Positions 22,831 through 32,876 of a DNA stretch of 64,000 nucleotides are shown one piece after another. The stretch comes from Palaemon carinicauda. Taxonomy: Eukaryota; Arthropoda; Malacostraca; Decapoda; Palaemonidae. Below the pieces are notes generated by a model. The model did not search any database and was not told where the DNA came from. It saw only the letters and a program-made list of their open reading frames with translations. Every line of letters begins with the position of its first letter. Position 1 is the first letter of the stretch. Location: positions 89,560,975 through 89,624,974 of the forward strand of contig NC_090728.1 of the NCBI RefSeq assembly GCF_036898095.1, in the 5' to 3' direction. Made by a program: the position numbers and the translations under genes.

Positions 22831-23635
22831 ACCCTCACTGAGATAACCTAGCTTTTCTCGGACAAGGTTCCTGTGGATGAGAAAGTGCTGTTCTCCCTCC
22901 TACTGATATTCCTTTGAGGACTCTGTCATTTGGAGAGGAGCCTTAAGCTGCTTAGCCTCCTATGGACTTTAATTAAAGCATAACAAGGCTTCCAGGGATG
23001 GTAAATGGTTCCGCTTCAGTCGCTAACCCCGTCTGTTGCCACACCTGCTCCCGTAGACCCTAATGGGCTTTGCTGCAAGACATGCAGTCCAAGCTTGTGT
23101 CCTTGATAGAGGAGTTTTTACGGAGAAGAACCTTCTGGCCAACAACCTTCCTACCGGTTGGTTGTGCGCCCTGTTGACACTGAGGTATCCTACTCGCGTC
23201 CGCCAGTTGAGGTGGTTCCTCCACCGATGCGACCCAGTGTGGGTTGCCAGTCACACGTTGACGTTAAGCGACGCTCGGAGGTGGTTGTTGAAGTGTGTCA
23301 CTAGGAAGACGTTCAACAACCAGCAGAGGTGACTTGTTGTGACGCAGTGCGTCAACCTCAGCAACCCGGTAGGGTGTTGACTGCACAACCCAGACAGTCT
23401 AGACAGTTTCGGGTTGACGCTGTACTTCCTCGCGTCCCCATGGTTGACAGTTCACAGACTGTGCAGCAGTACCATGATATTGCGTCCGGCTCCGTCACGC
23501 ATCCACCAGTGCGACCGGATTCAGCGAGTCAGACGTTGCCCACTCCGTTGCCGTTTCCTCATCAGTTTCGGATAAGGAACCCTCTGATGAGGACGTTGCT
23601 GAACTAGACGATCAACCCCCAGCCCTGCTATCCAT

Positions 23636-24558
23636 GCAGAAGATGCTGAAGAAGGAACGCTGCCCTGTCAGGCTGTGGATGAGTCTGGTAAGGACACTGT
23701 CATCCGTGGTTCTTTTGTGTCACTTGGAAGACTACACCTCCGTCCTCTTCTGTATCATCTAGCTTTTCACTGGAAAAAGGACAAGACGCTAGAAGCGGTC
23801 TCGATCCCGGTTTCCGGAAAGATAAAGTCTGGTCTGACTTGGTGAAAGGACTTTATCAACCTTAGAAAGGGTCTTCCCCTGACTGTTCAGACTCCCAACC
23901 ACGTTCTCTTCTCGGACGCATCGGACGTAGGCTGGGGTGCGACATTAGGCGGTATGGAATGCTCGGGATTATGGAACTCGAGTCAAAGGACAATGCATTT
24001 CAACTGCAAGAAGCTACTGGCAGTACGTCTGACCTGGAAAAGCTTCAGGTCTCTCCTTCAAGGCAAAGTGGTGGAGGTGAACTCGGACAACACCCGGCTT
24101 TGACGTACATCTCCAAGCAAGGAGGGACCTACTCTCTGACATGGTACGAGATCGCAAGGGACCTCCTCACCTGGTCAACAGGTCTAGACTTTTCACTAGT
24201 AACGAGGTTCATCCAAGGCAACTTGAATGTCATAGCAGATTGTCTCAGTAGGAAGGGACAAATAATTCCAACAGATTGGACCCTCCACAAGGATGTACGC
24301 AAGAGACTTTGGGCCACCTGGGGCCAGCCAACCATAGATCTCTTCGCAACCTCGATGACCAAGAGGCTCCCAATAGTTTGCTCACCTATCCCGGACCCAG
24401 CAGTAGTTCATATAGATGCCTTTCTACTAGATTGGTCACATCTAGATCTATCTGCATTCCCTCCGTTCATGATTGTCAACAAGGTACTGCAGAAGTTCGC
24501 CTCTCACGAAGGGACAAGGTTGACGCTAGTTGCTTCCCTCTGGCCCGCGAGAGAATAA
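23636..24558 (+). pseudogene. YR-2 RT thumb plus RNase H
   Basis: An RT thumb-like segment (QKMLKKERCPVRLW, then LGRLHLRPLLYHL) directly follows gag, so RT fingers and palm with their catalytic aspartates are deleted. RNase H follows (LFSDASDVGWGA, LLAVRLTWKSF, VNSDNTRL, NVIADCLSRKG), then the DIRS tail (IDLFATSMTKRLPIV, FLLDWSHLDL) to a stop near 24556. There are several frame changes and a TGA at about 23843. It cannot reverse transcribe. Confidence 0.88.
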
Positions 24559-24857
24559 CTCACCGAGGTACTTCGATGGCTAGTAGACGTTCCCAGAACA
24601 CTTCCCCTAAGGGTGGACCTTCTACGTCAGCCACGCGTAAAGAAGGTACACCAAGGCCTCCACGCTCTTCGTCTGACTGCCTTCAGATTATCGAAAGACT
24701 CTCGAGAGCTAGAGGCTTTTCGAAGGAGGCAACCAGAGCGTTTGCTAGAGCAAGGAGAACATCCACCCTTAGAATCTACCAATCGAAGTGGGAAATCTTC
24801 CGAAACTGGTGCAAGTCAGTATCCGTATCCTCGACCAGTACCTCTGTAACTCAAATA

Positions 24858-27362
24858 CAGTGATACCTCGGTACTCGACCATAATCCGTTCGAGATCCGT
24901 GTTCGACCTCCGATTTGTTCGAGTACCGAATTTTTTTTCCCCATAAGAAATAATGGTATATATTCTATTCCGTTCCCAAGCACTCGAACAGGCCCAAAAT
25001 ATTAATAAAACGTGTACCTAAACAACAATAATTATCTAAATGTGTATGAAATTGGTCAGAAAATCCTATAAAACAATTTTAAACCATTTACTGTACTAAA
25101 ATAAAACAATTTTAAACCATTTTCTGTACTGTAGTGAACATACCTTTGAGCAGCGGTTCGATGGCATACAGGGATGGATGTGGAGAGGATGGAAGGGGGA
25201 GGTTACTGCTTGGAAGGAGAGTCCCCTTCCATGATGTGGCGGGGTAGTTCTCCTTCAGGAGTTGTTTCTCTCTCCAATGAAAGGGTGGGCAGATCTATTT
25301 CAGGGGTTTCTTCTCTTCTTTGTCTCTTCTTTGGAGGAGAAACAGGCTTTGATGTAGCAGCTTTCTTTTCTTTTGTGAAAAACTGGTCTATTGTTAATTG
25401 TTTCTTCCTCCTCTGCAGTATTCTTCGAAAATGATACATGACACTATCATTAAACATATGCACTGCCCGGTTTGCTACTGCAATTTCTGGGTGGTATTTT
25501 TCAGCAAAAGCCTGCACATCTGCCCACTTGGAACAAATTTCATTGATGAGAGAACTTGGAACATCCTCCCTTACCTCATCCTCTTCTGAAGATTCCTGCT
25601 CCACAATCAGATCCTGCTGCTGTTGTTGTTGCAGGTGCAACAATTCCTCCACAGTCAACTCGGTAGAATGGCTTTCTACAAGCTCATCAATATCATCCTT
25701 GTCGACCTCAAGCCCCAAACTCCTGCCCATGACAACAATTTCCTCAACGACATCAGTGTCATCAGAAATTACAGGGGTAGCAGTGCTTGGACCCGCCTCT
25801 GGTTGGAAACCTTCAAACTCCCTCTCTGTGACACATGATGGCCACAGCTTACGCCAGGCAGAGTTCAATGTCCTATAGGTCACACCTCGCCAAGCTTGGT
25901 CAATCATGTTAACAGAGTTGAGGATGCTGAAGTGTTCCTTCCAGAATTCCTTTAGGGTCAACTTCGTGTCACTGGTCACTTCAAAACACTTTCTGAAAAG
26001 GGCCTTGGTATAGAGTTTTTTGAAGTTTGAAATGACCTGTTGGTCCATGGGCTGGAGTATGGGAGTAGTATTGGGGGGCAAGAATTTGATTTTGATAAAG
26101 CTGTATTCTTCTTTCAAGTCATCCTCGAGACCTGGAGGATGTGCAGGAGCATTGTCCATAACCAGAAGACATTTCATTGGCAAGCTCTTTTCAATGAGGT
26201 AAGCCTTAACCTGGGGGGCAAACACTTCGTTTATCCACTCAGTAAAGAATTGTCTTGTGACCCAAGATTTAGTGTTCGAGCGCCACATAACTGGTAGTGC
26301 ACTTTTACAAATATTATTTCGTTTGAACACCCGGGGGTTGTCCGAGTGGTACACTAACAAGGGTTTGATCTTGCAATCGCCACTTGCATTTGCACACAGC
26401 AACAATGTTAGCCTATCTTTCATTGGCTTGTGACCTGGCATCTTCGTCTCGTCCTTGGTAATGTACGTATTGGCTGGCATTTTCTTCCAAAATAACCCAG
26501 TCTCATCACAATTAAAGACTTGTTGTGCGATCAAATTTTGTTCATTTATGTACCGATCGAATTCCCCCACGTATTTATCGGCTGCAATTTGATCCGAACT
26601 AGCTGCCTCCCCATGCCTAGTAACACGATGAATACCTGTTCTATTACGAAACTTTTCAAACCAACCCCTGCTCGCTTTAAATGTAAATGAATCACTTTCA
26701 CTGGTACTCGGACTTTTCTTCACTAATTCTTCATAGATATGCAACGCTTTTTCACAAATGAACGCTTCACTAACACTTTCCCCGGCCAACTGTTTTTCTT
26801 TAATAAATATTAAAAGCAACTTTTCCATCTCCTCAATCACTTGTGGCCTTTGCTTAGTTACCGCCGTAACTCCCGTTGCAACATTCGCCTTCTTAATCAT
26901 TTCTTTATGCTTTAAAAACGTAGAAATGGTCGACTTCGCCATTCCGTATTCTACCGCTAAATCGGACACTCGTACACCATTCTCATATTTCGCTATAATT
27001 TCCTTCTTCAACTCGATCGTTGTTCGCACTGTTTTCCTCTTCTCCTTCCCCTTAACACTCATTACTTTCTTGGGACTCATTATGAAAGCTAAAAAAGCAA
27101 TTAAAAGCACTGAAAATCACTAAATCACAACGAATGCTGATCGCGCGTTGTCTGAGTGACGCTCTCGAGAGAACTGATGCTTCCCGAACAAGCGAGAGTG
27201 GCCGAGATGGCGCGATCATCACAAAGCCCATGCGGTCGTCACGTGTTCGGCTGGTCGAGTACCGAATTTTTGGTCGAGCACCGCAGCAAAAATTTCTCGA
27301 AAATTTTGGTCGAACTCCGAATTGTTCGAGTATAGAGTCGTTCGACTACCGAGGTATCACTG
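24858..27362 (-). mobile_element. Tigger family D, complete and potentially autonomous
   Basis: 2505 bp, flanked by TA (24856-24857 and 27363-27364). It starts CAGTGATACCTCGGTACTCG and ends CGACTACCGAGGTATCACTG, near-perfect inverted ends, with further subterminal copies of GTTCGAGTACCGAATTTTT. It contains one uninterrupted 625-codon transposase on the minus strand. It lies in the YR-2 recombinase gene, whose frame continues over a single TA. It is the innermost, hence youngest, element of the nest. Confidence 0.95.
25203..27080 (-). CDS. Tigger D transposase, intact
   Basis: Nuclear DNA transposase of the pogo/Tigger DDD group that would excise and insert the element at TA. I choose the ATG at 27080 (MSPKKVMSVKGKEK), as in other Tigger proteins here, over one ten codons upstream. 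The psq helix-turn-helix is at about 18-65 (IELKKEIIAKYENGVRVSDL), and a CENP-B/Tc5 region at about 80-165 (GWFEKFRNRTGIHRVTRHGE). Catalytic Asp residues are D192 (CDETGLFWKK), D309 (VMDNAPAHPPG) and D346 (QPMDQQVISNF), a DD36D spacing. The C-terminus is acidic, with a Gln-rich coiled stretch (HLQQQQQQDL) and a basic patch (PPKKRQRREE) that could direct nuclear import. 625 aa, no stop or frameshift. Confidence 0.95.
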   Translation of the reverse strand: MSPKKVMSVKGKEKRKTVRTTIELKKEIIAKYENGVRVSDLAVEYGMAKSTISTFLKHKEMIKKANVATGVTAVTKQRPQVIEEMEKLLLIFIKEKQLAGESVSEAFICEKALHIYEELVKKSPSTSESDSFTFKASRGWFEKFRNRTGIHRVTRHGEAASSDQIAADKYVGEFDRYINEQNLIAQQVFNCDETGLFWKKMPANTYITKDETKMPGHKPMKDRLTLLLCANASGDCKIKPLLVYHSDNPRVFKRNNICKSALPVMWRSNTKSWVTRQFFTEWINEVFAPQVKAYLIEKSLPMKCLLVMDNAPAHPPGLEDDLKEEYSFIKIKFLPPNTTPILQPMDQQVISNFKKLYTKALFRKCFEVTSDTKLTLKEFWKEHFSILNSVNMIDQAWRGVTYRTLNSAWRKLWPSCVTEREFEGFQPEAGPSTATPVISDDTDVVEEIVVMGRSLGLEVDKDDIDELVESHSTELTVEELLHLQQQQQQDLIVEQESSEEDEVREDVPSSLINEICSKWADVQAFAEKYHPEIAVANRAVHMFNDSVMYHFRRILQRRKKQLTIDQFFTKEKKAATSKPVSPPKKRQRREETPEIDLPTLSLERETTPEGELPRHIMEGDSPSKQ

Positions 27363-28195
27363 TAGCTGACTTTCTCTCTTATCTGAGGAAAGAACGATCT
27401 CTTTCAGCTCCCACTATCAAGGGTTACAGAAGCATGTTGGCATCAGTCTTCCGTCACAGAGGCTTAGATCTTTCCAACAATAAAGATCTACAAGACCTCC
27501 TTAAGTCTTTTGAGACCACGAAGGAGCGTCGTTTGGTTACACCTGGTTGGAATTTAGACGTGGTACTAAGATTCCTTATGTCAGACAGGTTCGAACCGCA
27601 ACAATCAGCCTCCCTGAAAGATCTCACCTTTAAGACTCTTTTCCTGATATGCTTAACCACAGCTAAAAGAGTCAGTGAGATTCATGCCTTCAGCAAGAAC
27701 ATCGGATTCTCATCCGAAACGGCTACATGTTCTACAACTTGGTTTTCTAGCCAAACACGAGCTGCCTTCTCGGCCTTGACCAATATCGTTCGATATTCCA
27801 AACTTATCGCATGGTTTGAAATGAACTAGAAAGAGTATTATGTCCTGTAAGAGCTCTTAAGTTCTTTTTAAAAACCTTTACGAGGCCCGTCTGAAGCTTT
27901 ATGGTGTTCAGTTAAGAATCCATCTTTGCCTTTGTCAGAGAATTCTTTATCCTATTTTATCAGACTGTTAATACAAGAAGCTCATTCCCATCTGAATGAG
28001 GAAGACCAAGCTTTGCTGAAGGTAAGGACACACGAAGTTAGAGCTGTCGCAACTTCCGTGGCCTTTAAACAAAATAGATCTCTGCAAAGTATATTCGACG
28101 CAACCTATTGGAAAAGCAAATCAGTGTTCGCGTCATTTATCTTAAGAATGTCCAGTCTCTTTACGAGACCTGCTACACTCTGGGACCATTCGTAG

Positions 28196-28644
28196 CAACG
28201 AGTGCAGTAGTGGTGAGGGCTCCACCACTACAATTCCCTAATTCCATAACCTTTTTAATCTTTCTCTTGAAATGTTTTATTATTGTTTTGGGTTGTCCGG
28301 AAGGCTAAGAAGCCTTTCGCATCCTACTTGATTTGGCGGGTGGTCAAAGTCATTTCTTGAGAAGCGCCTAGATTAGAGGTTTTGATGAGGATCTTTAGTA
28401 TGGGTTGCAACCCGTCATACTTCAGCTTCTAGGAGTCGCTCAGCATCCTATGAGGATCGCGAGGCTCAGTAAGGAAGACGTACTTAAAAAGGCAGAGTAA
28501 TTGTTCAAGTCGACTTCCTTACCAGGTACTTATTTATTTTATGTTTGTTATTTTGAATAACTGCTAAAATAAAATACGGAATACTTAGCTCATAATAATG
28601 TCAACATGTAATGCTGGTCTCTACCCACCCCCCTGGGTGTGAAT
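28196..28644 (+). other. YR-2 3' non-coding region before the ICR
   Basis: No coding frame. AT-rich, between the recombinase stop and the internal complementary region. Confidence 0.6.
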
Positions 28645-28734
28645 CAGCTATATGATCATCGGGTAAGTTTAATATTGAAAAATGTTATTTTCCTTAGTAA
28701 AATAAATTTTTGAATATACTTACCCGATGATCAT
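28645..28734 (+). repeat. YR-2 internal complementary region (ICR)
   Basis: The first half (TGATCATCGGGTAAGTTTAA) is the reverse complement of the left outer end. The second half (TTATTTTCCTTAGTAAAA) is the reverse complement of the right outer end. The two are joined at GAAAAATG. It thus records the circle junction of the element: right end, five T, left end. Confidence 0.95.
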
Positions 28735-28770
28735 AAATTAAAGGACCCACCCATCCTCCCCAATAGAGAC

Positions 28771-28979
28771 CCAGTGGACAGAGGAGAAAATTGGTTCTTT
28801 GTTGACATCGAGTACTTGAGTACCTACTTGACAGATGGCGCTGTTGATGTACACCCCCACCTGTATAGCGATCGCTGGCGTATTCCGCCCGTAGGTTTTT
28901 CTGTCGGGCAGCAGAGCTGACAGCTATATGATCATCGGGTAAGTATATTCAAAAATTTATTTTACTAAGGAAAATAACA
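28771..28979 (+). repeat. YR-2 right inverted terminal repeat
   Basis: Inverted copy of 20123-20309, with TACACCCCCACCTGTATA and GGTTTTTCTGTCGGGCAG. It ends at AACA before the T6 run. Confidence 0.92.
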
Positions 28980-29199
28980 TTTTTTCCACTGTAATAAACT
29001 GTTTTTAGGTGTTTTTTCAGAAGTTAGGAACATATTAATTTTTTTTAGTTATTTCATATGGGAAAAATTGATCCGAGATATGAGTGAATTGACATACGAG
29101 CTCAGGTCCTGAAACGCATTAAGCTCGTATCTCAAGGTATTTTTCTATAGACAATTCAGTGAGATAGTTGGGCCTGTTTATTTGTTACCAATAAGTCTT

Positions 29200-30300
29200 T
29201 GAAAGAGCCACTCTTATGTCGTCTTTGACTGCAAGACGTGAATGTTATTTGTTTTTAATCAAGCACAATGCTAAGAATCCCTGCTCACAGTGGTATGTGG
29301 ATGGAAACATCAGGAGGTTCCGTACACAATTCTTTGCTAAAGTAGGATAACAACATGCCGTTGTTGACCTGAATCTGGTCAATGACAAACTATCAAAAGA
29401 ATCTTTTGCAGTTGAGTCATTGGCAAAGTCGATGATTTCTTCTTGCAATTTATCTGGAGGGGATGTAGGGCCCACCTTTAATGGTTTTCGAATGAGCTGG
29501 CAATCTAAGTCTGTGATATCAGGAAAAATAATTTTCTAACTCTTGACTGATAGAATCCAAGTCCTTATGGATGAGACCGCTGACATCATTCACATCATCT
29601 TTACACAGAACTGACAACTTATCGCTCATATTCTCAAAAGTGTCATACTGACTAGCTGACTTTTTCTTGCCAAAGTTTGAGTTACATTTGAAAAACTTGC
29701 AGCTTGTCCACAAAATCAATTGCAGTTGCTGAGTAACCTTGGAGTGATCTGTCGATTGCACTGATGGGAGACAATATATCATTGAGATAAGCCATTTTTG
29801 TGATCCACTTAGTGTCTGAAAGCTTGTTCACAAACTTCCTTGTTTTCTCCTTCTGATTTCTCTCGAAGAATTCCTTCAGCTCCACATTTAATGTCGCAAC
29901 TCGAGCCCACTACGTTACCCCTTGATAGCCATCTTAATTCTGTATGGAAAAGGAGTGACTTTCTCAACACTAAGTTCTTGACTCAAAAGACCTAGCATCC
30001 TTGTGTTTAGCGGACTGTTTTTGATAAAGTTAACTATTGATACAACATCGTACTACAAGTATGGATTTGAGGTCTAGAGGTAGGTTATTCACAGCTAATG
30101 CATAGCAGTGAATCATGCAGTGTATCTTGATTGCCCTGGGATTTTCTTCTTTCACCCTTGCTTGGAAGCCAGACCAACAGCCTAGCATTGCAGGGGAATC
30201 CATCTGTTGTACATCCCATTATGTTTGCCCAAGAAAGCCCAACTGTAGTCCAAGACAACTTTCTTTCAAGTCACTACTCAAAGGTTTTCCTTGTTGACAT
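29200..30300 (-). pseudogene. hAT-1 transposase remnant (ZBED/SCAND3-like), decayed
   Basis: Read leftward, fragments align in order with the hAT-2 protein. They are a TTDG-like segment (about 30200), the KLSDTKWITKMAYLNDI block (29800), the ELENYFS region (29520), FANDSTAKDSFDSLSL (29410), and FPSTYHCEQGF, the C-terminal hAT dimerisation block (29280). At least four frameshifts or stops lie between them. The N-terminal BED finger and first catalytic region are absent, the element being deleted near 30300. Not functional. Confidence 0.85.
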
Positions 30301-30473
30301 TGTAACTTAACGTCTGCATCTAGAGGAGATCACATTTAGCCTAGCACATGTAGGCCACTTCTAAAAACAGATTTGCAATTACAGCCTGACTATTTTTAGA
30401 AACTTCTCACGTACCCCCAAATTTTCTCTAATGTACCCCAAGGGTTACGCGTACCCCAGGTTGAGAACCCCTG

Positions 30474-30481
30474 CTCTAGCA
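30474..30481. repeat. Right 8-bp target duplication of hAT-1
   Basis: CTCTAGCA directly after GAACCCCTG; see the left copy at 17556-17563. Confidence 0.88.
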
Positions 30482-31094
30482 GGATAATGTCTTAGAGACT
30501 GAGCATATATTCATATGATCAGCAACAAAGCCCTCTCTCCACCAATGCTAGGACCAGGGAGGGCTAGCCAATGACTGCTGATGATTCAGCAGGTAAACCT
30601 ATAGGCTCTCCCAAACACCCATCCTTAGCTCACATGTATGGTGAGGTTGCGGACACTACTAGAAACTATTGATTTTCAGCTTGACTTGATCTCCCGTCCA
30701 GCAGAACGCCAGGCAGGGCCGTTTCCAATAGCCCATCACAACCCTAAAGTCTGTTATTAAAGGACTAGGGTCTGTATATGTGTAGATACAAATCACAATT
30801 TTTTTAAGTAATTTGTACTTTTTGTAACTACAAACCTGTGTCTATTGAGTTTTACTACCCACTTCAACTGTCCCATAAGTATAATTTTAAGGTTAATGTG
30901 GTTACTGTACTCAGTATGCTGGCGAGGAGGTACGGTTTTCCCGCCACTTGCCAAGAGGTACCGAAAATTTGTTATAATTTTAACAGCTGAGTTTCAGCTA
31001 TGCTGAAAACATACTCCTATTAAAGGACTCAGTTTTGCATGGTTTGGGGAAATACAGGTTGCATCCAAAAATTAAAAACATCTATTGTAGGTTT

Positions 31095-31133
<39 letters not shown>

Positions 31134-31375
31134 AATTTGCATTGTGCTCTATATAAAAAGTTTGTGAATTTCCATATACCAGACCACATAACATTACTCT
31201 GATAATATTAATAGACTTAATTATGTAATGAATATTTCTCAAACTTTTTAAAGAAACATTTTATAGGTTTTATTTTTTTAATAGATTTCTATATAGTAGT
31301 TCATTACAAGAATATGTATATAGAATGTTTTACAAAAGTAATAATGTATGGTTAAAGTATGTTTTTTATTTAAAG
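30482..31375 (+). other. Probable host intron upstream of the Iwr1-like exons
   Basis: No coding frame. It contains a T-run of about 30 (31100-31130) and a pyrimidine-rich stretch before the acceptor AG at 31374-31375. I searched for earlier Iwr1-type exons here and found none. Confidence 0.55.
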
Positions 31376-31504
31376 GATTGAAAGGGAAGTATTTGAATCT
31401 TTCACTGATTCGGATAGTGATGAGAATTTTGACGATGAAGATGATGAAAATGAGGAGGAAAATTGGAGAAATGATTACCCTGATTATGATGATAGCCCAT
31501 TAGA
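31376..31504 (+). CDS. SLC7A6OS: SLC7A6OS/Iwr1-like RNA polymerase II nuclear-localisation protein, exon with conserved core
   Basis: 129-nt internal exon: acceptor TTTAAAG before 31376, donor GTAAGT from 31505. It encodes an acidic segment containing FDDEDDENEEENWRNDYPDY. This closely resembles the signature I recall for the Iwr1 family (YDDEDDEN...NWRNEYPEE in human SLC7A6OS). Iwr1 binds assembled RNA polymerase II in the cytoplasm and escorts it into the nucleus. The exon starts in phase 2 and ends two bases into a Glu codon, and joins in frame to 31767. Upstream exons carrying the N-terminus were not found and may lie outside the window. The name rests on the short motif plus exon continuity. 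Confidence 0.82.
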
Positions 31505-31644
31505 GTAAGTATTTTAAGCAGATTTGTTTAGTAGATTTAGTTAGTTTGAGTGACCCAAATTTTACTCAAGTTCCAATTATAATGTGATAGACTATAAAAA
31601 CTGCCGTTTTCATATTGAGTTACAACTACTACACAAACATTTGT

Positions 31645-31645
<1 letters not shown>

Positions 31646-31734
<89 letters not shown>
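31646..31734. repeat. (CT)n microsatellite in a host intron
   Basis: About 44 CT units lying 33 bases upstream of the next exon, close enough to act as an extended polypyrimidine tract. Confidence 0.95.
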
Positions 31735-31736
<2 letters not shown>

Positions 31737-31766
31737 ATATATTGACTGATTCCATTTCTTTTACAG

Positions 31767-31819
31767 AGACGAAGATGATTATTTGAACGCCCAGATAAGA
31801 AAAGCCAACATTAAAAAAT
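31767..31819 (+). CDS. SLC7A6OS: SLC7A6OS/Iwr1-like protein, 53-nt exon
   Basis: The acceptor TTCTTTTACAG ends at 31766 and the donor GTAAGT starts at 31820. It completes the split Glu codon, then encodes DEDDYLNAQIRKANIKK and ends one base into the next codon. The phases fit the exons on both sides exactly (1 + 51 + 1 nt). The basic IRKANIKK segment after a run of acids fits a C-terminal tail. Confidence 0.78.
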
Positions 31820-32791
31820 GTAAGTATTATAATGTAGTTTCTAGTGTTTAGAATCTAATAGTACTGTAGAAAGCACATCACATAGATTAGATTTAATATA
31901 ATAGGACTCTGAAGAATGTTATATTATTTGAATTTCCGACAAGAAAATGTTAACATCAAATGTTATTGAGTTGTAATTTGTTTTACATGATTTATAATTC
32001 TAACTGCACTTTGGAAAGTACATTTTACTACATAAATTTTAAAATAATATAATTTGATACAGACTCCAATTTTTGTGGGAATAAAACTAATTTTTTATAC
32101 GAGATTCTCTAATCATCACTGCCTGTATTATAAGTTCAAGTGCACTTTTCTGAATCAAATTATGTCCATTCACTGTATGTATGTATATATTGAGTAAAAA
32201 TTTCACTATTAAAATCTTCATAGGAATTAGTGGAGCAGTTCAACAAAACTTCACTTAAAGTATCTTTGTGGAAAGCATATTTGAATTTAATAAAAAAGGG
32301 ACCTACTGGCCAGTAACTAATATAGTAGTTTCAAGTTTGCTAGAAGCCATGGCCTCTCTAGCCATGATGGTGCCAGAGTAGGAATCCAAAATTATACATG
32401 AGAATATGTTGGGAGGTTTTTTAAAAGTCCTGTTTTCAAAATGAATAGGGCTGCCGTTTATCAAATTAAAAGCCAATCCTCCTCTTATATTGTAAATTCA
32501 GGGTTAAACCTTTCACGGGTTTGAGGTTGGGACTTCAATAAGGGTTTATATTTGTTAAAATATTTCTTAGGATTGAATAAAAAACCTAAAAAACAGAAGC
32601 AATTCTTGTGGGGCTGAGTGAACATTGAAAATAACTCTTAAAAAAACAATGTACTGTCCACACAGTGCACATTTAAAGTTGCAAAAACTTGACATTCAAT
32701 TTTTACTCTAGTTTGAACATTCACTTGAAATATACAGTATTTGATATATTCTCTTCAAATAAGAAATGGGTCAGCCAGACAATTCCTCAAA
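31820..32791 (+). other. Start of the 26.9-kb host intron
   Basis: No gene or clear repeat, AT-rich. The intron runs to 58728 and holds Tigger C2, Tigger A2, hAT-2 and YR-4. Confidence 0.65.
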
Positions 32792-32876
32792 TACAGTAAT
32801 ACCTCGACATACAAGTGTCCCAACATACGAGAAATTTGAGGTACGAGGAAAGTTTCAAGCAAATTTTTGCCCCGAG

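Larger units (their letters stand above)
21463..23636 (+). pseudogene. YR-2 gag-like region, broken by tandem duplications
   Basis: The first open stretch (21463-22242) is Ser/Pro/Gln-rich, with a CAKC pair at its start and the segment PIYFSSAEEVSRKKPW. Two tandem repeat blocks (units 92 and about 110 bp, neither a multiple of three) then shift the frame. Later pieces near 23330-23607 remain open but have no recognisable domain. The gag identity rests on position between the 5' leader and RT and on composition; there is no diagnostic motif. The region joins RT thumb sequence at about 23636. Confidence 0.65.
24574..28195 (+). pseudogene. YR-2 tyrosine recombinase, split by Tigger D
   Basis: A Ser/Thr-rich linker and core-binding helices (SDCLQIIERLSRARGFSK) run to 24857. 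After Tigger D the frame resumes at 27365 (ADFLSYLRKERSLS). The first catalytic Arg is in TTAKRVSEIHAF (about 27670) and the HxxR box is HEVRAVATS (about 28040). The final box reads YWKSKSVFASFILR, with Ile where YR-4 has the nucleophilic Tyr (FTAHYLKD). Frameshifts lie at about 27710-27930. The missing Tyr and the insertion both argue that it is inactive. Confidence 0.87.
20123..28979 (+). mobile_element. YR-2: DIRS-like retrotransposon with intact ends, internally deleted
   Basis: Inserted in Tigger C1. The outer ends are CAATATTAAACTTACCC on the left and CTAAGGAAAATAACA on the right. Inverted terminal repeats of about 190 bp lie at 20123-20309 and 28771-28979, with an internal complementary region at 28645-28734. 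Gag, the RT thumb, RNase H and YR remain; the RT fingers and palm are missing. Tigger D (24858-27362) is inserted in the YR gene. No target duplication beyond a shared T-run, as expected for recombinase-mediated integration. Length without Tigger D is about 6.35 kb. Confidence 0.93.
17733..29145 (+). mobile_element. Tigger family C, copy C1, split by YR-2
   Basis: Starts CAGTAATACCTCGACATACG after TA (17731-17732). It ends CTCGTATCTCAAGGTAT plus a mutated final five bases (TTTTC for TACTG), before TA (29146-29147). It carries a broken transposase (18011-19738). It is interrupted at a T-run at 20119-20122 / 28980-28985 by YR-2. The uninterrupted sequence is visible in copy C2 at about 40350-40372. 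Confidence 0.92.
17564..30473 (-). mobile_element. hAT-1 DNA transposon, outermost shell of a four-level nest
   Basis: The left end CAGGGGTTCTCAAAC (17564) and right end GTTGAGAACCCCTG (to 30473) form hAT terminal inverted repeats inside an 8-bp target duplication. Own sequence is 17564-17730 and about 29148-30473; the rest is Tigger C1 and its contents. The minus-strand transposase is decayed and lacks the N-terminal region. Net element length without inserts is about 1.5 kb, so it is an internally deleted, non-autonomous copy. Confidence 0.9.
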
